A stretch of DNA of 64,000 bases from an endosymbiont of Lamellibrachia barhami (GTDB lineage Bacteria; Pseudomonadota; Gammaproteobacteria; Chromatiales; Chromatiaceae), in assembly GCF_011947365.2 (NCBI RefSeq), contig NZ_JAAVSH020000001.1, positions 2,296,199 to 2,360,198 of the forward strand, given 5' to 3'. Positions 35,758 through 42,995 of the stretch are shown here, one piece after another. Under the pieces are notes generated by a model that did not search any database, was not told the origin of the DNA, and saw only the letters and a list, made by a program, of their open reading frames with translations. Positions within the stretch are counted from its first letter, which is position 1. Each line of letters starts with the position of its first letter. The translations under genes and the position numbers were made by a program.

Positions 35758-37020
35758 ATGACCATAGGCACAAGCAACATGCTTCAACGTATTTCCCTAA
35801 CGGGCTTAATACTAATAAGCGGCGTTTTGACAATACCTAAAGAAGCCTCGGCCGTTCCGGCCTTTGCACGACAAACGAGCATGCCCTGTACCGCATGCCA
35901 CTTTCAACATTTTCCCGCGCTCAATACCTTTGGTCGCGCTTTCCGTGCTGGCGGCTACACCATGACAGGCGGCCAAGGGCTGATTGAGAGTGACGATCTC
36001 TCCATGCCTGCAACACTCAATGCCTCAGTCATCGCAAAGCTCCGTTATGTCAAAACCAACGGAAACTCAGATCAAGGAACAGACCGGGGAGAAATTCAGT
36101 GGCCTGATGAAGCCGCACTGCTTATCGGCGGACGATTGGCTGCCAAGGCGGGATTCCTCATGGAACTTGGCCTTGTCAGTGGCGTTGAAGATGACACCGC
36201 CAACGCTTTCCTGTCGACAAAGGTTCACTTCAATGTTGCACAAGTAGGCAACACTCAACTCAGCGCCATCCCCTTTTCCACGGATGGCCTGGGCTCTGGT
36301 TACGGCTTTGAGCTTCTCAATACCGGCGCTCAGCGCTCCCAGCGCCCCATCGAAGATCGCAAGGGATTCAGTGCTGCCCAGGCACTTGGGCTTGCAAGCG
36401 GGGCCGCCACCGGTCTCGCCTTGGTGGCTTCCAGCAACAACTACTTCCTCAACTACTCGCCTTGGGTTCCTGGATGGGGTGGTACCGATATGGAGGTCGC
36501 ACCATCCGGACTCGCCCACTACTTCAGGGCTGCCTATACGCCATTTATCGGAAGTTGGGACACCGGTTTTGGCGTTCAATACTGGACCGGCGATGCCGAA
36601 GTGGCAGATGGTCCTGTCGACAAGATCATAGCTACAGATGGTTGGGTCATCGACGGGCAGGCACAGGGCAATGTGGGTGGCATGCCGTTGGGAATCTATG
36701 CAAGTTACGGCGAGTGCTCGCATGATGCTGACCATTTTGTCGGTAATTGCAGTAATGCCAATAACGCGGATTCCTTTGCTATTCTGGGACAACTCGGGTT
36801 GATACCCAACAAGGTTGATATCTATGCCGCCTACCGCATGCTGGACGATGGATCGACTACCGATTCAGAATTCAACTCGGTCACGCTTGGTGCAAACTAC
36901 ATGTTCGCTCAGAATGTTCGACTTGAATTCTACTACGTAACAGAAGACGGTTCCGGCGTGGATGCGCGAGCCGATGGTCACGACAACAAGTTTACTCTGC
37001 AACTGTTTGCGGGTTTCTGA
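35758..37020 (+). CDS. Cyc2-like fused monoheme cytochrome-porin
   Basis: A 420-residue outer-membrane protein. A signal peptide ending ASA (residue 32) is followed by a short cytochrome domain: FARQTSMPCTACH (heme motif at 44-48), HFPALNTFGRAF and GGYTMTGG. The remaining roughly 350 residues alternate polar and hydrophobic short strands with Gly/Asn turns. The protein ends in Phe (FTLQLFAGF), as outer-membrane barrels do. One N-terminal heme plus a barrel of this size is the architecture of Cyc2, the outer-membrane Fe(II)-oxidising cytochrome of neutrophilic and acidophilic iron oxidisers. The diheme cytochrome gene follows 68 bases later. Function in this organism is inferred; a heme-tagged porin of other role is the alternative. 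Confidence 0.72.
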   Translation: MTIGTSNMLQRISLTGLILISGVLTIPKEASAVPAFARQTSMPCTACHFQHFPALNTFGRAFRAGGYTMTGGQGLIESDDLSMPATLNASVIAKLRYVKTNGNSDQGTDRGEIQWPDEAALLIGGRLAAKAGFLMELGLVSGVEDDTANAFLSTKVHFNVAQVGNTQLSAIPFSTDGLGSGYGFELLNTGAQRSQRPIEDRKGFSAAQALGLASGAATGLALVASSNNYFLNYSPWVPGWGGTDMEVAPSGLAHYFRAAYTPFIGSWDTGFGVQYWTGDAEVADGPVDKIIATDGWVIDGQAQGNVGGMPLGIYASYGECSHDADHFVGNCSNANNADSFAILGQLGLIPNKVDIYAAYRMLDDGSTTDSEFNSVTLGANYMFAQNVRLEFYYVTEDGSGVDARADGHDNKFTLQLFAGF

Positions 37021-37088
37021 GGGTTAACCTCATTTGTTCGATCAGCCACCACACGTGCTAGTCACAAATAATGTTGCAGGAGTTAGAG

Positions 37089-37748
37089 ATGATAAAACGA
37101 CATACGGTAATACTGGCATCGGCACTACTTGCCGGTGCGATTTTCACTTCGCCCGTTTTTTCCGCCTCATCCAAGGCGTATGAGGGAAATCAATTATTCA
37201 ACACGACCTGTTTTCTTTGCCACGGAAAAAGCGGCAAAGGGGATGGCCCGCTGGCAGGGAAACTGGACACGCCTGTCACGGATCTTACCAACGGAGGCCA
37301 TGTCAGCCAATTGTCGGATAGAGAGTTATTCCGAATCATTCAGGGGACCATGGCCCACGGAACGGTCAATAAGAGCATGCCAAGATGGGGTTTGGCGATA
37401 TCCGAACCGCAGATACACTCTCTGGTTGCCTATATTCGGTTTCTTCACCGATCAAAACACGAGCTTGCAGGCGATCCGGAGCTTGGAAAAAAGGTGTACC
37501 AAAAAAATTGCGCAACCTGCCATGGGAGAGACGGCAAAGGGGATGGCGCTTTGACCAATGTCATTACAATGTCACCCGCAGATCACACTGATGGGGTTAC
37601 GATGAACCAAATCAGTAACGAACAGATGCGCAAAAACATCACCATTGGAAGCACAGGAAAGGGTTTGATGCCTGGCTGGAAAGACTTGTTATCTGATGCA
37701 GAGATTGACGGACTCATCAGTTACATCAGGTTGCTATCCAACCATTAA
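37089..37748 (+). CDS. Periplasmic diheme cytochrome c
   Basis: A 219-residue exported cytochrome with two class I c-type domains. A signal peptide (about 1-26, VFSA-S) precedes heme motifs CFLCH (41-45) and CATCH (141-145). Each motif is followed by GKGDG, and axial Met candidates lie in KSMPRW and GLMPGW. ATG 37089 has AGGAG nine bases upstream. It shares orientation with the Cyc2-like gene and is followed by a strong terminator, so the two form a probable unit in which this protein carries electrons from the outer membrane across the periplasm. Confidence 0.9.
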   Translation: MIKRHTVILASALLAGAIFTSPVFSASSKAYEGNQLFNTTCFLCHGKSGKGDGPLAGKLDTPVTDLTNGGHVSQLSDRELFRIIQGTMAHGTVNKSMPRWGLAISEPQIHSLVAYIRFLHRSKHELAGDPELGKKVYQKNCATCHGRDGKGDGALTNVITMSPADHTDGVTMNQISNEQMRKNITIGSTGKGLMPGWKDLLSDAEIDGLISYIRLLSNH

Positions 37749-37772
37749 CTTACAACTTTACGGCACATTGCC

Positions 37773-37808
37773 ACGTCCCGTTTACCCAACCGGTAAGCGG
37801 GACGTTTT
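37773..37808 (+). terminator. Rho-independent terminator after the cytochrome pair
   Basis: A 14-base stem (ACGTCCCGTTTACC with GGTAAGCGGGACGT, one G-T pair) closes a CAACC loop and is followed by TTTT. It is strong and faces the cytochrome genes. Confidence 0.9.
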
Positions 37809-37818
37809 ACTATTGTCC

Positions 37819-38397
37819 TCACAGTTCATTCAGAATGCGATTACGGATTGTTTGATACTCTTTCTCGGAAACAAGACCTTCCTCATACAGGTCGTTCAGG
37901 TGTATAAGACGCTCTTTACTTGTCTTCGGTACAACCTGCTCTACAGCTTGCGCGGCTTGAGTCTGAGAAGCCTTGGCTGCCTCTGAGGAGACTTCTTTTT
38001 CCACTGGCGCAGCAACCGGCGAGGCAGCAACGGCAGAAGCAGAAGCAGAAGCAGTGCCTTTTGACTGGACTTTCATAGGCTCGCCACACTTTAACTTGGC
38101 ATCAACTCCACGACTGATAACCCGTCCGCTTACACGCTGAGAGAGTGGCTCGCATCCATCCATTTCCAGCTGAATGATTCCGTAGAGTGCTATCTTTTCC
38201 GGATCGTAGACCAGCGGAAACACATCCTGCTGCTTCACATCGACCGGCGTATTCCCCATCGATTTACCCATGACATAAACCGCTGCACCTGAAGGCTCGG
38301 AACGAACCGGTATCGTGTCAGTATTCGGAACAATCAGTGAACTGCCGCATCCCTGCAACAGCATTGCTGAGAAAAGAATAGAATATTTTTTGAACAT
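37819..38397 (-). CDS. Lipoprotein with PEGA-like and SHOCT domains
   Basis: A 192-residue predicted lipoprotein from ATG 38397 (MFKKYSILFSAMLLQGCGSS; lipobox LLQGC). A PEGA-like beta domain follows (VRSEPSGAAVYVMGKSMGNTPVDV), then an Ala/Ser/Val-rich linker (about 115-150), and a C-terminal SHOCT motif (RLIHLNDLYEEGLVSEKEY). PEGA domains bind surface or cell-wall polymers; SHOCT is a short oligomerisation motif. It is convergent with the cytochrome genes. Function unknown. Confidence 0.82.
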   Translation of the reverse strand: MFKKYSILFSAMLLQGCGSSLIVPNTDTIPVRSEPSGAAVYVMGKSMGNTPVDVKQQDVFPLVYDPEKIALYGIIQLEMDGCEPLSQRVSGRVISRGVDAKLKCGEPMKVQSKGTASASASAVAASPVAAPVEKEVSSEAAKASQTQAAQAVEQVVPKTSKERLIHLNDLYEEGLVSEKEYQTIRNRILNEL

Positions 38398-38703
38398 ATC
38401 ACTGACTCCACGTAGTTTTTCTTGTGTCCGATACCATGAATTATTCAAGGCAGGCGATTAAGCCAGACTTCGTCCTCACAACCAATTTGTACCAGCTCCC
38501 GATTAAAAAATCGACGTTGGCTTCTCACATCGCGTGACATAGATCATACCAACATCCCGTATCTTTGGGGACGATATATGGGAACCCTATTGAACCGGTT
38601 TTTCGAACTAACGGGGAGAATGAGACATCTCTACCTGGCCGAAATGACGTAATCACTTTTGCAAAACAACTTTAGAACGCCTCCACCCTGGAAGTGGTTT
38701 TCC

Positions 38704-40122
38704 ATGACAAGAACTCTCCGGCTCACTCTCTTGTTACTGCTCGGCAGCCTGCTCGTCAGCCCTGCCTATTGCCTGCCGTCACTGCAGCTTTTTATTGACC
38801 TGACACCGCTCGGCACCACCCTGCGGCCGCCCGCAGGCACCTATCGCGGCCCTATCATCATTTCACGTCAGATCACCCTCGACGGGCAGGGAGTGGTCAC
38901 CATCGACGGGGGCGGCAAGGGCACAGTCCTCACCGTAAAGGCCGATAATACGGTTATCCGGGGACTGCATCTCACCAACTCCGGGGAGTCCCACAATGCC
39001 CTCGATGCAGGTCTGCAGCTTAACGCGAATAATGTGACATTCGAACAAAACACCCTCGACAATGTGCTGTTCGGCATCAACATCCATCAGGGCAACGACA
39101 ACACCATTCGGGGCAACCGAATCTCCTCCAAACCTGTCGTATCCAGTCTGCGCGGTGAAGGAATACGATTATGGTACAGCCGCAACAATCATATTGAAGA
39201 GAATGAGATTATCGGCGTGCGTGACCTGCTTCTGACCAACTCTGCCGATAACCACATCATCGGCAACAGACTACAGAACAATCGCATCAGTATGGAGTTC
39301 ATCTTCTCACCAGGGAATGAGATACGGGGCAACCATATCGGCAACAATGACACCGGCATCGTCGCCATCTATTCAGATGAACTGGATATCCGGGACAACC
39401 GCATCGAACACATACGCAACACCGGCAGCTCAGCACTTGCCATCAAGGAGAGCTCCCAAGTCGCCATCGTCAACAATGAGATCGTGCACAATGCCGTGGG
39501 ACTGACGGCAAACTCACCGATTCACCCGGAGAACATCCTCTATATACGTAACAACCACTTCACCTACAACAACATCGCCATCTATTTCTACGGCGAGAAG
39601 GGCGGCCACATCATCCATAACAATCATTTCGACAATAACCTGATGTCCGTTGCGGTGAGCGCGCCAATCAGTGCTCGTTATAACGATTGGCGCAACAACC
39701 ATTGGGATAACTATGAAGGTTTCGACTTGGACGGGAACCACATTGGAGATCTGCCGCACGACATCTATCTCTACGCCGACCGTATCTGGATGGATCGGCC
39801 AACAACGCAGTTTTTCCGCAGCACACCCACTATGGAGTTCATCGATTTCATAGAACGCCTCGCCCCCTTCTCCGATCCCGAACTGATTCTCAGCGACCCG
39901 GCCCCCCCGCATACACTGACATGTGCGGCCGCCTATGCCGGGGCTATACTGTGCCTATCTATCCGGACAAGCATTGAAGGCGTTTCATGCAACACAAGGA
40001 CCAGCCAGATCAAAAACTCTGCATCGCATGCAAAGAGCCGATCCACGAAAACGCCTCTCTCTGCCCCCACTGCGCCACTCCGCAGCACCAGAGCAAATGG
40101 CACTATTTCACTCTCTCCCTGA
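38704..40122 (+). CDS. NosD-like periplasmic right-handed beta-helix protein
   Basis: Exported protein whose body is a chain of about 22-residue Asn-rich repeats (NNHIEENEI, NNRISMEF, GNHIGNND, NNEIVHN), the parallel beta-helix of the NosD/CASH family. NosD helps copper-site maturation of nitrous oxide reductase, but no other nos gene is present. The signal peptide starts at ATG 38704 (MTRTLRLTLLLL); a TTG 15 codons earlier is less likely. NosD proteins normally end soon after the DPELILSDPAPP-like segment. Here the frame continues 66 residues and overlaps the next gene by 136 bases. A run of seven C at 39902-39908 is the likely site of a frame error, since losing one C gives a stop at about 39924. 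Confidence 0.78.
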   Translation: MTRTLRLTLLLLLGSLLVSPAYCLPSLQLFIDLTPLGTTLRPPAGTYRGPIIISRQITLDGQGVVTIDGGGKGTVLTVKADNTVIRGLHLTNSGESHNALDAGLQLNANNVTFEQNTLDNVLFGINIHQGNDNTIRGNRISSKPVVSSLRGEGIRLWYSRNNHIEENEIIGVRDLLLTNSADNHIIGNRLQNNRISMEFIFSPGNEIRGNHIGNNDTGIVAIYSDELDIRDNRIEHIRNTGSSALAIKESSQVAIVNNEIVHNAVGLTANSPIHPENILYIRNNHFTYNNIAIYFYGEKGGHIIHNNHFDNNLMSVAVSAPISARYNDWRNNHWDNYEGFDLDGNHIGDLPHDIYLYADRIWMDRPTTQFFRSTPTMEFIDFIERLAPFSDPELILSDPAPPHTLTCAAAYAGAILCLSIRTSIEGVSCNTRTSQIKNSASHAKSRSTKTPLSAPTAPLRSTRANGTISLSP

Positions 40123-41546
40123 AGTGGATCGGTGGCTTTACCGCCATCCTCTCGCTGGTGATCGTTGCCAACCAGACTCAGGATCTTCTCGGCCAGTGGA
40201 AAAATACCCAGGAGACCGTCAATGAGCGGGTGGAGGGGGCGAAACTACAGCGGGAGATAGGCGACTTAAACGGCGCATTCCAGCAGTTGAAGCAGGCGCT
40301 TGAACTCGATCCTTCATCCAGCGAAGCGCGCAAGTTTGAAGTTGAGCTGGCGATGGAGCAGTTGCGCAGAGTCATGGTGATCGACGTGCGTCACTCCCAT
40401 CGCGATCAATACCAGTCCATACAGGAGAACCAACTCGGCCTGGTGCTCTACCGTGGAGCCGTCTCCGCCGCGGACGAAGAGCGGGCAACCATCATGGCCC
40501 ATCTCGGCTGGCTCGATATACTCAGACATCGCAATGGCATCGAAGGCCTGAATATTGACCTCCATTTCAGCAAGGCGCTGAAACTGGATCCAAACAACCT
40601 CTACGCGAACGTCATGTGGGGGAGTTGGATCCCCAACCGATATAATCCGAGCAAAGATACAGAGGACAAAGTAGCGCTCTCACGAAAACACTTCGCCAGA
40701 GCTTTGCAGCATAAAGAACAGCGTCGCTATGTACGCAGGCTCCAGAGACAGGCCTACAGAGACCATCCGTTGGAGCTGTTACGCATCGGCTATGAGATGT
40801 ACAGATCTGGTGAGCTTCCCGCGCTCCAGCCCTATCCCACCCGCCCCTTCGTTGACTTGATCTCCCAAGCCCACCAGCGGCAGCGCAGTTGGGATGCACT
40901 CACCCAGCAGTTTTCACTGGAGGAACTGCTCGCACTCACCGCGTGGCTGCTGGTGGAATATCCCGACCTGGAGAGTGAAAGCGGCGTCTATGCCAACGAG
41001 CAGAGGAAAGAGGCGCTCTACTACGCCAAAGGCAAGATCCTTGTCGAAATGGGGAAGGATAAAAATGCACTGGATGCCTTCCTGAAATCCCAGAGCCTAT
41101 TCATCGAACGGATCAAATTCACCAGCTCCCGCTATGCGGAGAAAGAACTGCAGAACTCCATCAATCCCCAACTCGAGGCGCTGGCGAAGAGACTGGACAT
41201 CCCCCTAAAACCCGCCCTGGTCTCCTACGGGGGATATGCAAACGGCGGCGCCATGACCGCCGGACTGGAGAATGGCGACTTGATCCTTTTCTTTAACGGG
41301 GCCCCCCTGCACTCGCAATCGCGACTCCCCGAAAGAGGCAGCGACCCGACAACCGCTTCGATCGAGGTATTGCGATCAGGAAAGCTGCTGACGATCGAAT
41401 TTCAGGCCAACCGCCACGGCATCAACAGCCGGCAGATCCTTGTGCCTGCAGCGCTATGGGACAGGGAAACGACCGAGATGCAGCGACAGCAGCTGCACCA
41501 AACCTGGATCAACCCGCATGAGACTATTCCCCTTGACGCAGGATGA
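39987..41546 (+). CDS. Zinc-ribbon, membrane and TPR protein with PDZ-like C-terminus
   Basis: A 519-residue protein. A double CxxC zinc ribbon (CIACKEPIHENASLCPHC, about 12-29) precedes a membrane segment (about 46-62). TPR-like helices follow (about 80-120 and 170-390, for example GAFQQLKQALELDP). The C-terminal part has PDZ-like features (about 415-490; LENGDLILFFNGAPL). The zinc ribbon is probably cytoplasmic and the remainder periplasmic. The last 23 bases overlap the convergent aspartic-protease gene. I do not recognise a named family; a role in envelope protein assembly or quality control is a guess. Confidence 0.75.
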   Translation: MQHKDQPDQKLCIACKEPIHENASLCPHCATPQHQSKWHYFTLSLKWIGGFTAILSLVIVANQTQDLLGQWKNTQETVNERVEGAKLQREIGDLNGAFQQLKQALELDPSSSEARKFEVELAMEQLRRVMVIDVRHSHRDQYQSIQENQLGLVLYRGAVSAADEERATIMAHLGWLDILRHRNGIEGLNIDLHFSKALKLDPNNLYANVMWGSWIPNRYNPSKDTEDKVALSRKHFARALQHKEQRRYVRRLQRQAYRDHPLELLRIGYEMYRSGELPALQPYPTRPFVDLISQAHQRQRSWDALTQQFSLEELLALTAWLLVEYPDLESESGVYANEQRKEALYYAKGKILVEMGKDKNALDAFLKSQSLFIERIKFTSSRYAEKELQNSINPQLEALAKRLDIPLKPALVSYGGYANGGAMTAGLENGDLILFFNGAPLHSQSRLPERGSDPTTASIEVLRSGKLLTIEFQANRHGINSRQILVPAALWDRETTEMQRQQLHQTWINPHETIPLDAG

Positions 41547-42075
41547 GGGTTTTGCCTTTCTGCACCAGTTCGAGATGTTTTAGAAAACTCATCCCCAGCA
41601 GCACTTCATCGCCCACCATACCGGGCATGATGGTGGCACGCACATCCTGTCGGATTATGGAACCGAGCTGCACCCGATCCAGCCGGGTCAACCAGGTTCT
41701 GACCCGGCCGTTTGCGGTCAAACTGATCGACTGGGCGCCACGTTTGAGTGCGAGGCGCTCTGCCAGCGAGGCGGATACCGCGACATTGGTGGCGCCCGTA
41801 TCAAGCAGGAAAATTACCGGGGCGCCGTTGATGAAGCCGGGGGCGACATAGTGTCCGGCCCGGTTGCGCAACAGGGTGATCTCTTTGGGACCGGATTCCG
41901 TTGAGGAGTTCACCAGGTCCCGGTTTGGATTGGACTGCTGTTCCAGCAGATTGGAGAAGAACATGGCCAACAGGCCAAGCAGCAACGCCCAGGCGGCAAA
42001 GATCATCCAGCGACCCATTTTTTCACCTGGACGCCTTGGACCTCTGCCTGGTTGCAGTGATGGTCTTTTCATCAA
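41524..42075 (-). CDS. Membrane-anchored retropepsin-like aspartic protease
   Basis: A 183-residue protein of the bacterial clan AA (TIGR02281-type) family. An N-terminal membrane anchor (about 22-45) is followed by a periplasmic domain with the catalytic LLDTGATNVAVS motif near residue 92. A second segment, VLLGMSFLKHLEL, is typical of the single-domain retropepsin fold. Such enzymes act as homodimers. It is convergent with the TPR protein, overlapping by 23 bases. Substrate unknown. Confidence 0.86.
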   Translation of the reverse strand: MMKRPSLQPGRGPRRPGEKMGRWMIFAAWALLLGLLAMFFSNLLEQQSNPNRDLVNSSTESGPKEITLLRNRAGHYVAPGFINGAPVIFLLDTGATNVAVSASLAERLALKRGAQSISLTANGRVRTWLTRLDRVQLGSIIRQDVRATIMPGMVGDEVLLGMSFLKHLELVQKGKTLILRQGE

Positions 42076-42101
42076 CAGTTAGACTCTCCAACAAACGCGA
42101 T

Positions 42102-42131
42102 GCCGGATCCGCTGCGCTTGATCCGGCCTAC
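42102..42131. repeat. Single REP unit, family 1
   Basis: GCCGGATCCGCTGCGCTTGA continues to CCGGCCTAC, in inverted orientation. It lies 15 bases from a family 2 repeat, so both kinds sit in tandem in front of the protease gene. Confidence 0.8.
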
Positions 42132-42145
42132 ATTTGTCAACTTGT

Positions 42146-42214
42146 GTAGGATGTGGTGAAAGAATGAACCGCATCATTAGCGGCCGATGGGTTCGCAAGC
42201 TCACCACATCCTAC
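42146..42214. repeat. Palindromic repeat, family 2
   Basis: Starts GTAGGATGTGGTGAAAGAAT and ends AAGCTCACCACATCCTAC. Outer arms GTAGGATGTGGTGA and TCACCACATCCTAC are perfectly complementary. The inner hairpin is less perfect than in the copy at 26163. Confidence 0.85.
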
Positions 42215-42230
42215 AAGTTCCTTCAGACAC

Positions 42231-42266
42231 AAAAAAGCCGGAGCCGAACCCGACCCCGGCCCTTTT
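42231..42266 (-). terminator. Rho-independent terminator of the MlaC-like gene
   Basis: On the minus strand GCCGG and CCGGC close a 14-base loop that can pair further, followed by TTTTTT. It lies 14 bases beyond the stop codon. Confidence 0.7.
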
Positions 42267-42279
42267 ATTCCCAGCTCAA

Positions 42280-42885
42280 TCAGCCGCGATGACCACGCCT
42301 CTGACCTTTATTATCCCGCAACTGCTTCGAAAAGTGCTGCCGATAGTAGGCAAGAGCGCTGGTGCCGTTGGCGGAGACATCAAACACCTTCCAGCCGTCT
42401 TCAGCATGATAGAAACGAAAATCTATCTTCGCTGGGTAACCGCCGGAGTTGAGGATGCCGACGCTCACCTTCACCTCGTTTCGTCCCGCGCGGCGGGGAC
42501 GATAGAAGCGCACATCCTGGTCTTCGTAGCTGCTGAGGCGTTTGGTCAGCGTGCCCAGCAGCATCTCTTTCACCTGCTGGCTCATAGCCTGACGCTGACC
42601 CCCACTCATGTTGCGGTAGGCCGGTCCGGCCGCCCACTGCGCCATATAGTCAAAATCGAAATTGGGCGCGATTACAGTTTCGAGAAACGCCGTGATCTGC
42701 ATGGGGTTGCGCTGTTCCTTGGTGCGCAGAAACTTCAGCAGCTGGGTCAAACCCTCGCGTATGATCGTATCCGGGCCGACTTCCTGCTGCTGTTGGGACT
42801 GTGGATAACCATAACCCGGCATGGCGTGTGCCTGCACAGCGCCGAAAAGCATCATTGCGCATACTGCAACCAGTCTTAACTTCAT
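42280..42885 (-). CDS. MlaC/Ttg2D-family phospholipid-binding protein
   Basis: A 201-residue exported protein. Signal peptide to about residue 21 (VQAHA), then the MlaC fold: ITAFLETVIAPNFDFDYMAQWAAGPAYRNM, a central KEMLLGTLTKRLSSYEDQDV segment and KIDFRFYHAEDGWKVFDVSANGTSAL. MlaC carries phospholipid between outer and inner membranes for the Mla transporter. GGAGGAAATT precedes the start. The rest of the mla operon is not here, so this is a stand-alone paralogue whose partner is unknown. Confidence 0.87.
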   Translation of the reverse strand: MKLRLVAVCAMMLFGAVQAHAMPGYGYPQSQQQQEVGPDTIIREGLTQLLKFLRTKEQRNPMQITAFLETVIAPNFDFDYMAQWAAGPAYRNMSGGQRQAMSQQVKEMLLGTLTKRLSSYEDQDVRFYRPRRAGRNEVKVSVGILNSGGYPAKIDFRFYHAEDGWKVFDVSANGTSALAYYRQHFSKQLRDNKGQRRGHRG

Positions 42886-42995
42886 AATTTCCTCCAGTGG
42901 TCAAAATAACTCCGACCCTCTTTGTGGCCGTTGTCTGTACACTTTCAAGCGTGTGCTGGGAGGTTGCCTACGCGCTCGAAGAAAATCAAGCTGTA

